Assembly: GCF_002158995.1 (NCBI RefSeq)
Contig: NZ_LOHF01000004.1
Location: 49,581-113,580 of the forward strand
DNA length: 64,000 nucleotides
Direction of reading: 5' to 3'
Source: Pseudomonas caspiana
GTDB lineage: Bacteria > Pseudomonadota > Gammaproteobacteria > Pseudomonadales > Pseudomonadaceae
Below are positions 45,009 through 55,067 of this stretch, in pieces. Position 1 is the first letter of the stretch, and every line of letters begins with the position of its first letter. The translations under genes and the position numbers were made by a program. The notes under the pieces are model-generated. The model ran no database searches. It was not told the origin of the DNA and saw only the letters and a program-made list of their open reading frames with translations.

Positions 45009-45473
45009 TTACTGCGCCGGGTAGTCCGCCACTACCTGCTCTTCACCCGAAGCGGTCAGGCCAATGATCTGGTGAGCGCTTCTGCGATTCCCCGACTCCA
45101 TACCTGGCGAGCCCATCGGCATGCCGGGTGCGGCGACGCCGATCAGGTCTTTCCGGGCCATGAGCTCACGAATCTCTGAAACCGGCACATGACCTTCGAC
45201 GAACTTGCCGTTGATCACGCCGGTGTGACATGAGCCCAGTTTCTCGGGCACGCCGAGTTTTTCCTTCACGGCACTCATGTTGTCTTCGGGATGATCATTC
45301 ACGGTAAAACCGTTTTCCTTGAGGTACGCCATCCACTTGGTGCAGCAACCGCAATTAGGATCGCGGTGCACGTCAATGGTTTGTGGCGCGGCGTGCAGCA
45401 GAGTGCTGAAGCCGAGGAGGGCGATCAGGCTGGCCTGTTTGATCTTCGAAAGCGTCATGAGAAATGTGCTCAA
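45009..45473 (-). CDS. DUF411 metal-binding protein
   Basis: A 154-aa exported protein: signal peptide (LIALLGFSTLLHA), then the cysteine motif HRDPNCGCCTKWM and the HTGVINGKFVEGHVP core of the DUF411 family, followed by VAAPGMPMGSPGME with a Met-rich stretch. These proteins occur with copper and other metal-resistance genes and probably bind Cu in the periplasm. No copper operon is adjacent here. Confidence 0.9.
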   Translation of the reverse strand: MSTFLMTLSKIKQASLIALLGFSTLLHAAPQTIDVHRDPNCGCCTKWMAYLKENGFTVNDHPEDNMSAVKEKLGVPEKLGSCHTGVINGKFVEGHVPVSEIRELMARKDLIGVAAPGMPMGSPGMESGNRRSAHQIIGLTASGEEQVVADYPAQ

Positions 45474-45549
45474 GGATGTTCAAAGGGCAAAGGCTACACG
45501 GGTTGTCAGGCCCAGAAAACCTTGGCCCTAAATGATGTACGCGGTTCCT

Positions 45550-45639
45550 TGTGGGAGCAGGGCTTGCCCGCGATGCAGGCGCTGCGGTATTTCGGGCAGA
45601 CCGCGTTATCGTTTATCGCGGGCAAGCACCGCTCCCACA
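45550..45639. repeat. REP pair, family A
   Basis: TGTGGGAGCAGGGCTTGCCC / GGGCAAGCACCGCTCCCACA with ~50 bases between, including GTTTATC that also occurs at 23261. Confidence 0.85.
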
Positions 45640-45658
45640 TTTAACCGCGCTTAGTCAG

Positions 45659-47254
45659 TCAGTAAGCCGCCACTAGCCCATCCTTCCGTGGATCAGTCCC
45701 ACCCACATACCCATGGGCCGTGCGCTGGATGATCTGTGCGCCACCAAAAGCAAACACGCCACTAGGTTCTTCGACATCAATGTCATGCCCTTTGGCGCGC
45801 AGTGCCTTGACCACTTCAGGATCAAACGCACGCTCCACAGCAACCTTCAGACCCGACTCGATCCTCCAGCGTGGTGCGTCGGCGGCGGCTTGCGGGTTCT
45901 GTTTGTAGCGCAGGATGCGCATCATCATCTGCAAGTGACCCTGCGCCTGCATCGGGCCGCCCATCAAGCCGAAGGACATCAACGGCGTGCCGTCGGCATT
46001 CATCACAAAGCCGGGGATGATGGTGTGGAACGGACGCTTGCGCGGTGCCACGTAGTTCACGTGAGTTGGGTCCAGCGAGAAGCCCGCGCCGCGATTCTGC
46101 ATGCTGATGCCGGTGCCTGGCACCACAACGCCGGAGCCGAAACCCATGTAATTGGACTGGATGAACGAGATCATCATGCCGCTTTCATCGGCTGCTGACA
46201 GATACACGGTGCCGCCGGGTTTTGGCGAGCCGTGCCCCGGATTAGCGGCCTGATCGGTGACCAGTCCGGCGCGCTCCATCAGGTACGCCTTGCCCAGCAA
46301 ATCCTCGGAAGGCACACGCATGTGATCGCTGTCGGCGACGTGTTCGTCGAGGTCAGCCAAAGCCAGTTTCATGGCTTCCAGCACCGGGTGAACGGTTTCA
46401 AGGCTGTCCACCGGATGCTCGCCCACGCCCAGCGCTTCGAGCATGGTCAGGCCAGCCAGTGTGGCGATGCCCTGGCCATTCGGTGGCAATTCGTGAACCA
46501 CGGCCCCGGCATAAGGCACTGACAGCGTGTCGATCCAGTCTACGGTATGCGTCGCCAGATCATCGAGGCTCATGACGCTGCCATTGGCGTTGGCATGGGC
46601 GATGATGGTTTCAGCCAGTTCGCCACGGTAGAAAGCTTCGCCTTTGGTTTGTGCAATCAGTTCCAGGGTGCGGGCGTGATCCTTGAGCTGGATTTTCTCC
46701 CCGGCCAGCGGCGCCTTGCCATCCGGCATGAAGCACTCGGCGAAACCCGGCTGATCCTTGAGCAGTTGCGAACCGCGTTTCCACAGCTCGGCGATGATCG
46801 GCGTGACCTGATAGCCGTCACGGGCATAGCCAATTGCCGGTTCAGCCAGGGTCGCGAAGGGCAGCTTGCCGTAACGCTCGGACAACTCGACCCAAGCGGA
46901 TACCGCACCCGGCACGCTGACCGCAGGCCAACCACGTTGTGGCATCTGCTTTTGCCCAGCGAAGTACTCGGGCGTCCAGGCTTGCGGCGCACGACCGGAA
47001 GCGTTCAAACCTTGCAGCTTGCTGCCGTCCCAGACGATGGCAAAGGCATCGCTGCCGATCCCGCAGCCGGTAGGTTCAACCACAGTCAGCACCATGGCCG
47101 CAGCGATGGCGGCGTCGACCGCATTGCCGCCCTTGCGCAGCATGTCCAGCCCGGCCTGAGCGGCCAGTGGCTGGGAGCAGGCGACCATGTTGCTGCCCAT
47201 CACTGGCGAACGTGCCGAAGCGTAAGGTTGGCTGTAATCCAGATCATCGAACAT
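45659..47254 (-). CDS. gamma-glutamyltransferase, cytoplasmic type (YwrD-like)
   Basis: A 531-aa Ntn-hydrolase removing or transferring gamma-glutamyl groups from glutathione-like compounds. The ATG at 47254 starts MFDDLDYSQPY with no signal peptide, unlike the periplasmic Ggt. GGNAVDAAIAAAMV and ELPPNGQGIATL are family motifs; the autocatalytic Thr is at about residue 349 in PKPGGTVYLSAADE, followed by GFGSGVVVPGTGISMQNRG. It is the last gene of an operon with a Dpp-type importer and a GntR regulator, so it probably acts on imported gamma-glutamyl peptides. Confidence 0.9.
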   Translation of the reverse strand: MFDDLDYSQPYASARSPVMGSNMVACSQPLAAQAGLDMLRKGGNAVDAAIAAAMVLTVVEPTGCGIGSDAFAIVWDGSKLQGLNASGRAPQAWTPEYFAGQKQMPQRGWPAVSVPGAVSAWVELSERYGKLPFATLAEPAIGYARDGYQVTPIIAELWKRGSQLLKDQPGFAECFMPDGKAPLAGEKIQLKDHARTLELIAQTKGEAFYRGELAETIIAHANANGSVMSLDDLATHTVDWIDTLSVPYAGAVVHELPPNGQGIATLAGLTMLEALGVGEHPVDSLETVHPVLEAMKLALADLDEHVADSDHMRVPSEDLLGKAYLMERAGLVTDQAANPGHGSPKPGGTVYLSAADESGMMISFIQSNYMGFGSGVVVPGTGISMQNRGAGFSLDPTHVNYVAPRKRPFHTIIPGFVMNADGTPLMSFGLMGGPMQAQGHLQMMMRILRYKQNPQAAADAPRWRIESGLKVAVERAFDPEVVKALRAKGHDIDVEEPSGVFAFGGAQIIQRTAHGYVGGTDPRKDGLVAAY

Positions 47255-47285
47255 AAGCGTTTCTCTTTGGCAGAAAACGAAAGGT

Positions 47286-48158
47286 TTAGCCTTTGGGGTC
47301 CAGCGCATCGCGCAGGCCATCACCCAGCAGGTTGAAACACAGGACCGTGATGTAGATCGCCACGCCGGGCGCAATCGACATCCACGGAGCCTGCTCCATG
47401 AAATTCTTTGCAGTATTGAGCATCGAGCCCCAGGACGGCGAGGGCGGTTGCTGGCCCAGACCGAGGAAGGACAAGCTGGCTTCAGCCAGAATCGCCGAAG
47501 CGATGGTCAGCGTCGCTTGCACCACCAGCGGCGACATCACGTTGGGCAGCACGTAACGCAGGATGATCCAGCGATCCGGCAGACCGATCGCACGAGCACC
47601 TTCCAGATAATCCTCGTGCTTGATCGACAGCACCTGGCCGCGAGTCAACCGGGCGAAAATCGGCATGGCAGACAGACCGATGGCGATCATCGCGTTGGTC
47701 AGGCTTGGGCCGAGAAAGGCGCCCAGCGCGATGGCCAACACCAGAAACGGACAGGACAGCAGCGCTTCCATGACCTGCGAAATGATCATGTCCAGTTTGC
47801 CGCCAAAATACCCGGCCAGCAGGCCCAGCGGCACGCCAATACACATGGCGATGGCAACCGAAACACCACCGGCCAGCAGCGAACTGCGGGCTCCATGCAG
47901 CAAGCGTGAAAACAGATCACGGCCCAGTTCGTCGGTGCCCAGCCAGTAGATCAGCGAGGGCGCTTTACGCACGGCGAGGAAGTTGGCTTTGAGCGGGTCG
48001 TGAGGCGCAATCCAGGGCGCCAAAAGGGCCGCCAAAATAAACAGTAGCAACACCGCCGCGCCAATTACCGCGCCTTTGTTGGCGAGGAATTTCTTCAGGA
48101 ACGGTGAGCGACTGCGGGGCAGGATCGCGCTGTGCGGGAGGCTGGCAATAGCGGTCAT
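47286..48158 (-). CDS. ABC peptide-type permease (DppC-like)
   Basis: A 290-aa inner-membrane permease with six helices. The ATG at 48158 overlaps the stop of the upstream permease by one base (TGATG). The EAA loop ARAIGLPDRWIILRYVLPN contacts the ATPases. N-terminal PLKANFLAVRKAPSLIYWLGTDELGRD is the DppC/OppC signature. Confidence 0.92.
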   Translation of the reverse strand: MTAIASLPHSAILPRSRSPFLKKFLANKGAVIGAAVLLLFILAALLAPWIAPHDPLKANFLAVRKAPSLIYWLGTDELGRDLFSRLLHGARSSLLAGGVSVAIAMCIGVPLGLLAGYFGGKLDMIISQVMEALLSCPFLVLAIALGAFLGPSLTNAMIAIGLSAMPIFARLTRGQVLSIKHEDYLEGARAIGLPDRWIILRYVLPNVMSPLVVQATLTIASAILAEASLSFLGLGQQPPSPSWGSMLNTAKNFMEQAPWMSIAPGVAIYITVLCFNLLGDGLRDALDPKG

Positions 48159-49102
48159 CAGGCTGTCCTCAGACGCGGGTTGATCAAGCGGTAAAGCACG
48201 TCGGCCAGCAGGTTCAGCATCAGGAAGCCAATCGCGACACACAGCACCACGCCTTGCACCACGGCGTAATCACGGTTGAACACCGCATCGACGATCATCT
48301 TGCCGAAGCCCGGAATACTGAACACCTGTTCCGTCAGCACTGCGCCGCCGAGCAGTTCACCGAACAGCAAGGTCGTGAGCGTGACGATGGGCATCAACGC
48401 GTTGCGCAACGCATGCTTGAGAATCACTGTGCGCGGGAACAACCCTTTGGCCCGTGCAGTACGCACGTAATCGGTACGCAACACTTCGAGCATGGCGCTG
48501 CGGGTGTGGCGCATGAGAATCCCCGACAACCCGGCACCCAACACGAACGCAGGCAGGATCAAGGTCTTCAGGTTTTGCCCGAAATCCTCGCCCATGGGCA
48601 CGAAACCGGAGGCGGGCAGCCATTGCAGTTTCACCGCGAAAATCATGATCAGCAGAATGCCCAGCCAGAAGTGCGGAATGGAAATCCCTGACAGCGCCAC
48701 GACGTTGGCTCCGTAATCCACGGCGGTGCCCTTGCGCACCGCCGAGATGATCCCGGTGGGAATGCCGATCAGCAGCGCGATCAGCAAGGCCAGTACCGCC
48801 AGTTCGATGGTCACCGGCAACTTGGACGCCAACAGCGTGGTCACCGGTTGCTCGGTGCGCAGCGAGGTGCCGAAGTCACCGGTCAGCACGTTGCCGACCC
48901 AGTTCAGGTACTGCATCGGGATCGGGTCATCGAGCCGGTACTTGTCGCGCAGGTATTCCATGACCGCCGGATCGCGTTCTTCCCCGGCCATGGCCAGCAC
49001 CGGGTCACCCGGCAGCAGCTTCTGCAGGGTGAAAACGAACAGCGAAACCAGAATCAGCGTCGGGATCGAGCTGAGCAGGCGTCGCAGGATGAACATCAGC
49101 AT
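48158..49102 (-). CDS. ABC peptide-type permease (DppB-like)
   Basis: A 314-aa permease of the DppB/OppB family: LPGDPVLAMAGEERD near the start, EAA loop ARAKGLFPRTVILKHALRN, and the closing VLYRLINPRLR. Preceded by the solute-binding protein gene (28-base gap) and overlapping the DppC-like gene. Confidence 0.92.
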   Translation of the reverse strand: MLMFILRRLLSSIPTLILVSLFVFTLQKLLPGDPVLAMAGEERDPAVMEYLRDKYRLDDPIPMQYLNWVGNVLTGDFGTSLRTEQPVTTLLASKLPVTIELAVLALLIALLIGIPTGIISAVRKGTAVDYGANVVALSGISIPHFWLGILLIMIFAVKLQWLPASGFVPMGEDFGQNLKTLILPAFVLGAGLSGILMRHTRSAMLEVLRTDYVRTARAKGLFPRTVILKHALRNALMPIVTLTTLLFGELLGGAVLTEQVFSIPGFGKMIVDAVFNRDYAVVQGVVLCVAIGFLMLNLLADVLYRLINPRLRTA

Positions 49103-49130
49103 GCCGGAACCTCGCAGGTGCGTCCGTCAA

Positions 49131-50633
49131 TCATGGCTTTAGCGCGACGTTGGCCAGACGAATCAGACCGTCCGGGTTTGGCACGAAGCCGGTCACGTTG
49201 TTACGCATGGCAATGATTCGTGGGTCGAAATACAGGTAGGCGGTCGGTACTTCGTCAGCCAACAAACGCAATGCTTCGTTGTACAGCGCCTGACGTTGTG
49301 AAACATCGTTGACGGTGCGCGCCTTGTTCAGCAGCTCGTCGAGCTTGGCGTTGCAGTATTTACCGTCGTTCTGGCCGCCTTTGCAGGTCACGAACTGGTG
49401 GATATCGCCATCCGGATCAGGACGGCCCGACCAGGCGCTCATGCCGATCTGGAAGTTACCGCTTTGCTGTTCGCTGAGCATCGTCGCGTATTCGGTTGCA
49501 ATCAGATTGACCTTGAAGCCGGCTTCTTCAGCCATGGCCTGAATGATCTGCCCGACCTGTTGCGCGATCGGGTTGTTGGCCACTTTCAGATCTACTGCCA
49601 ACGGCAGCTTCACACCGGCCTCAGCCAGCAGTGCTTTACTCTTCTCGACATCACGAGCCGGGATCGGCAGCGCCTGATCGTAGTACGGGCTGTTTTTCGG
49701 GAATGGCTGCGCGCTTGGGGCGTAGAGACCTTCGAATACCACCTGGTTGATCGCATCGCGATCGATGGACAGCTCGAATGCCTTGCGCACGCGCTTGTCT
49801 TTGCCAATCGGCGAGTTAGCCTTTTCACCATTGCCGATGTTGAACATCAGCTGCATATAGCCCAGGCCCGGCGTGTTGTAGATCGCCAGCTTGCTGTCGC
49901 CCTTGACGGTTTTTACGTCGGTTGGCGCAACGCGCTCGATGATGTCCAGATCGCCGGAACGCAGGTTAGCCAAACGTACCGAGGTGTCCGGAATCGGCAG
50001 GAACACGACTTTGTCGAAGTGATACGCCTGCTTGTTCCAGTAATTGTCGAAACGCTCCAGCACGATGCGATCCTGCTGCACGCGCTGGACGAATTTGTAA
50101 GGGCCGGAGCAGACCGGTTTCGAACCAAACTCGCCCTGAGCGGCTTTCGGCGCGAGCATCATCCCGGCACGGTCCGAGAGTTGCGAAACCAGCGTGGCAT
50201 CGGCTTGCTTGAGTTTGATGGCCACGGTTTTTGCGTCGATCACTTCCACGCTGTCCACCGAGGCCAGCTCGCTTTTACGCAGAGAGTCGGGAAGGGTGCG
50301 GGCGCGATCCAGGTTGAACTTCACCGAGGCGGCATCGAACGGTTCGCCGTCGTGGTAGGTCACGCCGTCGCGCAAGGTCATGGTCAGGGTCTTGCCGTCT
50401 TCGCTCCAGTTCCAGGCGGTGGCCAATTGTGGCGCGTACGTCAGGTCCGGGTTGACGTCCACCAGCTTGTCGCACAGCGCGGTGTACACCAAGCGGCCGG
50501 AATAGGTACGCGAACGATGCGGGTCAAGCACATCGGGATCGTCCTGAATGCCGATGCGCAACGTCGATTCGGCAAAGGCGGCGTTGGCGGCCAGCAATAA
50601 CAAGGTTCCTGTCATGACGCGTGCGATTTTCAT
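49131..50633 (-). CDS. ABC solute-binding protein, family 5
   Basis: A 500-aa periplasmic binding protein with a signal peptide (MTGTLLLLAANAAFA, cut before ESTLRIG) and the SBP_bac_5 start TLRIGIQDDPDVLDPHRSRT. Members bind peptides, glutathione or nickel; the operon suggests gamma-glutamyl peptides. The start ATG overlaps the end of the upstream ATPase gene by four bases. Confidence 0.93.
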   Translation of the reverse strand: MKIARVMTGTLLLLAANAAFAESTLRIGIQDDPDVLDPHRSRTYSGRLVYTALCDKLVDVNPDLTYAPQLATAWNWSEDGKTLTMTLRDGVTYHDGEPFDAASVKFNLDRARTLPDSLRKSELASVDSVEVIDAKTVAIKLKQADATLVSQLSDRAGMMLAPKAAQGEFGSKPVCSGPYKFVQRVQQDRIVLERFDNYWNKQAYHFDKVVFLPIPDTSVRLANLRSGDLDIIERVAPTDVKTVKGDSKLAIYNTPGLGYMQLMFNIGNGEKANSPIGKDKRVRKAFELSIDRDAINQVVFEGLYAPSAQPFPKNSPYYDQALPIPARDVEKSKALLAEAGVKLPLAVDLKVANNPIAQQVGQIIQAMAEEAGFKVNLIATEYATMLSEQQSGNFQIGMSAWSGRPDPDGDIHQFVTCKGGQNDGKYCNAKLDELLNKARTVNDVSQRQALYNEALRLLADEVPTAYLYFDPRIIAMRNNVTGFVPNPDGLIRLANVALKP

Positions 50634-51763
50634 GGCTGGCTCTCCACTGCAAGGGATTGATGGTTCTTGAACAGATTCAGGCGTTGCGTATAAGCAGCGC
50701 TGGGTGTTGGAAGGATCAGGGTGCCGCTGCCCGCGTTGGCGATTTCACGCCAGAAGTGGCACGCCACCTGGCGTTCGGCCTCAACGGTTTCCATGACCGG
50801 CACTGCTTCTTTGCACAGTGCACGGGCGTGGGGGCAGCGGGTATGGAATCGGCAACCCGAAGGCGGGCGGCTCGGGCTGGGCATGTCGCCGCCCAGCAAC
50901 GGGCGCGGCTGGCGCAAATCCGGATGGCTGACCGGTACAGCAGCCATCAACGCCTGGGTATAAGGGTGCAAAGGGTTTTCGAACAGCGCGTTGACCGGCG
51001 CCAGTTCGACGATTTCGCCCAGGTACATCACCGCCACGCGGTCGCTCATGTGGCGGATCACGGCCAGCCCGTGGGCGACAATCACCAGGGTCAGACCGAA
51101 CTGATGCTTGAGGTCTTCGAGCAGGTTGACCACTTGCGCCTGCACCGAAACGTCCAGAGCCGACACCGGTTCATCGCCGAGAATCAACCGTGGCTCGGAG
51201 GCCAAAGCACGAGCGATACCGATGCGCTGGCGCTGACCGCCGGAGAATTCGTGGGGATGGCGACCACCGTGTTCCGGGGCCAGGCCGACCGTGCGCAGCA
51301 GTTCCGCAACCTTGGCCTGGCGGTCACTGCGGCTGGCTTCGCTGTGCAGCCAGATCGGTTCGCCAACGATGGATTCCACGGTCATGCGCGGGTTCAGCGA
51401 GGCGAACGGGTCTTGAAAGATGATCTGCAAGTCGCGACGTACCTGACGCAGCTTTTCCGGCGGCAGGTTGGCCAGGTTGCGACCTTCGTAAATCACGTCG
51501 CCCGCAGTCGGTTGCAGCAGGTTGAGCAGCAGGCGACCGAGGGTTGATTTACCCGAGCCGGACTCGCCCACCAACGCCAGTGTCTCGCCTTTGCGAACCG
51601 ACAGGTTGACCTGATTGACCGCCTGCACAGGTGGTTTCTTCGGCTGGAACAGGCCGCTTTCCACCGCAAAGTGCTTGCTCAGGCCAATGCCTTCCAGAAT
51701 GGGTTTCTGCGTGCTGCTTGCCGGGCTGACGGGCTCGGCGATGTTTCGTTCGGAAAGGCTCAC
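50630..51763 (-). CDS. ABC ATPase (DppF-like)
   Basis: A 377-aa ATPase. GTG start at 51763 overlaps the stop of the preceding ATPase (GTGA); longer frames upstream overlap that gene. Walker A VGESGSGKSTLGRLLL, signature FSGGQRQRIGIARALA, Walker B LILGDEPVSALDVSVQ, and the C-terminal oligopeptide-transporter cysteine region GCRFHTRCPHARALCKE. Confidence 0.93.
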   Translation of the reverse strand: MSLSERNIAEPVSPASSTQKPILEGIGLSKHFAVESGLFQPKKPPVQAVNQVNLSVRKGETLALVGESGSGKSTLGRLLLNLLQPTAGDVIYEGRNLANLPPEKLRQVRRDLQIIFQDPFASLNPRMTVESIVGEPIWLHSEASRSDRQAKVAELLRTVGLAPEHGGRHPHEFSGGQRQRIGIARALASEPRLILGDEPVSALDVSVQAQVVNLLEDLKHQFGLTLVIVAHGLAVIRHMSDRVAVMYLGEIVELAPVNALFENPLHPYTQALMAAVPVSHPDLRQPRPLLGGDMPSPSRPPSGCRFHTRCPHARALCKEAVPVMETVEAERQVACHFWREIANAGSGTLILPTPSAAYTQRLNLFKNHQSLAVESQP

Positions 51764-52767
51764 GCACTGACTCCCACATGCTGTTCCAAAGGCGCGCGGA
51801 TACACGCGGCGAAGTGTCCGGGGGACAACTCGAGCAGCGGCGGTCGCTCCTCCCGACATTGCTGGATGACAAACGGGCAGCGCCCGGCGAACCGGCAACC
51901 GCTGGGCATTTCTGCTGGGGTCGGCACTCGACCATTAATCGTTGCCAGACGACCTTCACGGGGGCCAATCGACGGCATCGAACCCATCAGGCCGATGGTG
52001 TACGGGTGCTGCGGATCGTCGAACAGAGTCTTCACCGGACCGCTTTCCACCACGCGTCCGGCGTACATCACCATCACGTCGTCGGCAACTTCGGCGACCA
52101 CGCCCAAATCGTGGGTGATCAGAATCATCGCGGTGCCGGTCTCGGTTTGCAGGTTGGCGATCAATGAGAGGATCTGCGCCTGAATAGTTACGTCCAGTGC
52201 GGTGGTCGGTTCGTCGGCAATGATCAGCGCCGGATCGTTGGCCAGCGCCATTGCGATCATCGCCCGTTGACGCATACCGCCGGAGAGTTCATGAGGGTAG
52301 GCGTCCAGTCGCTGGCGGGCGTCAGGTACGCGGACTTTTTCGAGCATTTCCAGCGCCCGTTGTCGGGCGTCCTTGTCCGAGAGGCCTTGATGACGGATCA
52401 CGCTTTCGGCGATCTGCTCGCCGATGGTGAAGACCGGGTTCAGCGAGGTCATCGGTTCCTGGAAGATCATCGCCATGCGGTTGCCGCGCACGTCCAGAAG
52501 GCGCTCTTCGGACATGCCCAGCAAAGCTTCGTCGATCAGTAGCGAGTCGCTGGCGCCAACCTGGGCCGTCGCAGGTAACAGGCCCATGAGGCCCATCGAC
52601 GTTACGCTCTTGCCACAGCCGGACTCGCCGACAATGGCCAGGGTTTTGCCGCGCTTGACGGAGAACGACACACCGTCGACAACATTCGCCGGTGCTCCGG
52701 CAAAGCGCACGGTAAGGTCGTTGACGCTGAGTATTGTGTTATCGGTGATCGAGGTGGTGGCGCTCAT
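51760..52767 (-). CDS. ABC ATPase (DppD-like)
   Basis: A 335-aa ATPase: Walker [19 protein letters not shown], signature [16 protein letters not shown], Walker [17 protein letters not shown], and the C-terminal [18 protein letters not shown] cysteine motif. It heads the transport genes; its start overlaps the end of the GntR regulator by four bases. Confidence 0.93.
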   Translation of the reverse strand: MSATTSITDNTILSVNDLTVRFAGAPANVVDGVSFSVKRGKTLAIVGESGCGKSVTSMGLMGLLPATAQVGASDSLLIDEALLGMSEERLLDVRGNRMAMIFQEPMTSLNPVFTIGEQIAESVIRHQGLSDKDARQRALEMLEKVRVPDARQRLDAYPHELSGGMRQRAMIAMALANDPALIIADEPTTALDVTIQAQILSLIANLQTETGTAMILITHDLGVVAEVADDVMVMYAGRVVESGPVKTLFDDPQHPYTIGLMGSMPSIGPREGRLATINGRVPTPAEMPSGCRFAGRCPFVIQQCREERPPLLELSPGHFAACIRAPLEQHVGVSA

Positions 52768-53501
52768 AAGCTGGCCTCCAGGTCTTGATTGATGACGTTA
52801 TCCAGCGCCTGTTGCAGCGCCCGTAAATGGCCACGCATGGCCGTGGCGGCCTTGACCGGGTCGCGCGTTTCGATGGCGCTGACAATGTCGTCGTGGTCAT
52901 GGCTATAGGTATCGAGGCGGTCGGCGTTACGTGCCCGGTGGCGCAAGTCGCGCCAGGCCGGGTCGAGACGGATCGCATCGAGCATTTCGAAGATGTCCAG
53001 CATCAGGCGGTTACCCGCTGCTTCAGCAATGGCGCGGTGCAAGGCGCTGTCCCACAGCTCAATGCCCTCGGCGTCGGTTTGCTCGGCGACCTGCTGGCGA
53101 GTGGTGCGCTCGGTAAGGCGGCGCAGGATCGCCATCTGCTCACCGTTGGCCCGCACGGCTGCCAGTGAGGCCAGGGCTGGTTCCAGATGCAGACGGGCTT
53201 CCATCACCTCACTGAAATTGGTCCGGCCGGAAAGCCTGGCGAAGCTCATTGCAGCGCTGGGCGGAGTAGGGCCGACAAAGGTCCCTTTGCCTTGCCGCCG
53301 CCAGATCTGGCCTTCGGCTTCCAGAACCGCCAGCGCCCGGCGAATCGCCCTTCGACTGACCCCGAAATCGGCAGCCAGCTCGCGCTCGGTGGGCAATGCC
53401 CGCTGGGGAAAGGCCGCATGCTGGGCAACGATCTGCCGCAAGGCATCGAGCGCCAGTTTCGAAGAGTTGTCGATGGGAGTGTCAGGGTCGAACCTTTGCA
53501 T
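52764..53501 (-). CDS. GntR/FCD transcriptional regulator
   Basis: A 245-aa regulator: an N-terminal winged helix ([35 protein letters not shown]) and a C-terminal FCD ligand domain of helices ([39 protein letters not shown]) with the His/Asp metal-site pattern. First gene of the gntR-dppDF-SBP-dppBC-ggt operon, so it probably autoregulates it in response to an imported acid such as glutamate or a gamma-glutamyl compound. Confidence 0.9.
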   Translation of the reverse strand: MQRFDPDTPIDNSSKLALDALRQIVAQHAAFPQRALPTERELAADFGVSRRAIRRALAVLEAEGQIWRRQGKGTFVGPTPPSAAMSFARLSGRTNFSEVMEARLHLEPALASLAAVRANGEQMAILRRLTERTTRQQVAEQTDAEGIELWDSALHRAIAEAAGNRLMLDIFEMLDAIRLDPAWRDLRHRARNADRLDTYSHDHDDIVSAIETRDPVKAATAMRGHLRALQQALDNVINQDLEASL

Positions 53502-53798
53502 CGTGGTACTCGCGCCAGACCAGAAAAAAATGCCCTGAGCTGCCTACAGGCAGTGATTCGAGGCAATAGGGCTGGTGCAAGAGCGATGCCAATGGAAATT
53601 GGTTCGCCTAGGATTCGAGGCTCGACTGCCCGATACAGCTGACGAGCGCTGCCTGTCGGGCCAATGTGCAAAGGTTCGTCGGGTTGGTTCGGGGAATGAA
53701 AGGCGATTGGTTCGCGGGTCAGCGAACCAATTTCAGAGGAGGTTCAGATTTTTGTGCATTAATGCGGGCGTGGTGCGCCGGGGTGGTGCCTGATGACC

Positions 53799-53888
53799 CT
53801 GTGGGAGCCGGGCTTGCCCGCGATAAGGCTGGACGCGATCCAAAGTGAATTGCGTTCAGCCTTATCGCGGGCAAGCACCGCTCCCACA
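53799..53888. repeat. REP pair, family A
   Basis: CTGTGGGAGCCGGGCTTGCC / GCAAGCACCGCTCCCACA with GATAAGGCT / AGCCTTATC inner pairing, as at 17179. Confidence 0.85.
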
Positions 53889-53919
53889 AGGATTGCGTTT
53901 CAATCCACAGGAGTTTTAA

Positions 53920-54885
53920 TCAATCAACCGCAGCCGACCCAGTCTTCACCGGCTCATCTTCATCCTTCATCTTGCGGAAGTACGTCGACAACAGAGCCCC
54001 GGAGATGTTGTGCCACACGCTGAACAGCGCGCTGGGCACGGCCGCCAGTGGTGAGAAGTGGGCGCTGGCCAGTGCGGCGCCGAGGCCGGAGTTCTGCATG
54101 CCGACTTCCAGTGCCAGAGATTTACGTTGAGGCAGCGGCAGTTTGAACACCTTGCCGGTGAAGTAACCCAGCAGGAAGCCGAAGGTGTTGTGCAGGATCA
54201 CCACGGCCATGATCAGCAAGCCGGATTCAGCGATCTTCGCCTGGCTGGCGGCAACGACGGCGCAGACGATCATAACGATGCTCACCACCGAAATCAGCGG
54301 CAACACGTCAATCGCATAAGTGACCCGGGCACCCAGCAGGCGCTGGGCCAATACGCCAAGCACGATTGGCAGCATGACCAGTTGCAGGATCGACCAGAAC
54401 ATATCCATGAAGGACACCGGCAGCCAGGCCGAAGCCAGGAACCAGATCAGGGTTGGCGTCAGCAACGGAGCGAGCAGGGTGGTGACCGCTGCAATGGCAA
54501 CGGCCAGTGCCAGATCGCCTTTGGCCAGCCAGGCCATGACATTGGACGAAGTGCCGCTCGGGCAGCAACCGACCAGAATCACGCCGACCGCGATTTCCGG
54601 CGGCAAGCTAAACACCTGGCACAACAACCACGCCACGCCGGGCATGATCACGAAGTGCGCCACCACGCCCAAGGCAACGCGCCATGGATTGCGGGCCACT
54701 TCGGAAAAGTCTTCAAGTTTCAGGGTCAAGCCCATGCCGAACATCACCAGACCCAGCAACGGCACGATGAGGGGCTTGAGCCCGATGAATGCTTGCGGGA
54801 ACACGAACGCCAGAATGGCGAACAGAAGCACCCAGTACGCAAAGGTATTACCGACAAAACGACTCAAGGCTGCCAATGCACGCAT
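53920..54885 (-). CDS. bile acid:sodium symporter family protein (BASS)
   Basis: A 321-aa inner-membrane protein with nine or ten helices. LVMFGMGLTLKLEDF, VGCCPSGTSSNVMAWLAKGD (the sodium-site crossover) and SLALEVGMQNSGLGAALA are the hallmarks of SBF/BASS transporters. Bacterial members carry organic acids such as pantoate or pyruvate; substrate unknown. Confidence 0.9.
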   Translation of the reverse strand: MRALAALSRFVGNTFAYWVLLFAILAFVFPQAFIGLKPLIVPLLGLVMFGMGLTLKLEDFSEVARNPWRVALGVVAHFVIMPGVAWLLCQVFSLPPEIAVGVILVGCCPSGTSSNVMAWLAKGDLALAVAIAAVTTLLAPLLTPTLIWFLASAWLPVSFMDMFWSILQLVMLPIVLGVLAQRLLGARVTYAIDVLPLISVVSIVMIVCAVVAASQAKIAESGLLIMAVVILHNTFGFLLGYFTGKVFKLPLPQRKSLALEVGMQNSGLGAALASAHFSPLAAVPSALFSVWHNISGALLSTYFRKMKDEDEPVKTGSAAVD

Positions 54886-54920
54886 GGCGGGTTCCTTTCT
54901 TATTAGGTTGGAAAAAACAC

Positions 54921-55010
54921 CTGTAGGAGTGAGCTTGCTCGCGATAGCGGTCTTTCAGATACGAAAAGGTATCTGGAAGACCGCTATCGCGAGCAAGCTC
55001 ACTCCTACAG
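54921..55010. repeat. 90-bp near-perfect palindrome, family D
   Basis: CTGTAGGAGTGAGCTTGCTC extends through GCGATAGCGGTCTTTC..., and the right arm ends GAGCAAGCTCACTCCTACAG. Almost all of the 42-base arms pair, leaving a loop of six bases (GAAAAG), the strongest hairpin in the window. Confidence 0.9.
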
Positions 55011-55067
55011 AAAGCAGCTCTCAATTCAGCCAATGAGTTCCGAAAAGAGGCAGATTACTGGTGCTGT

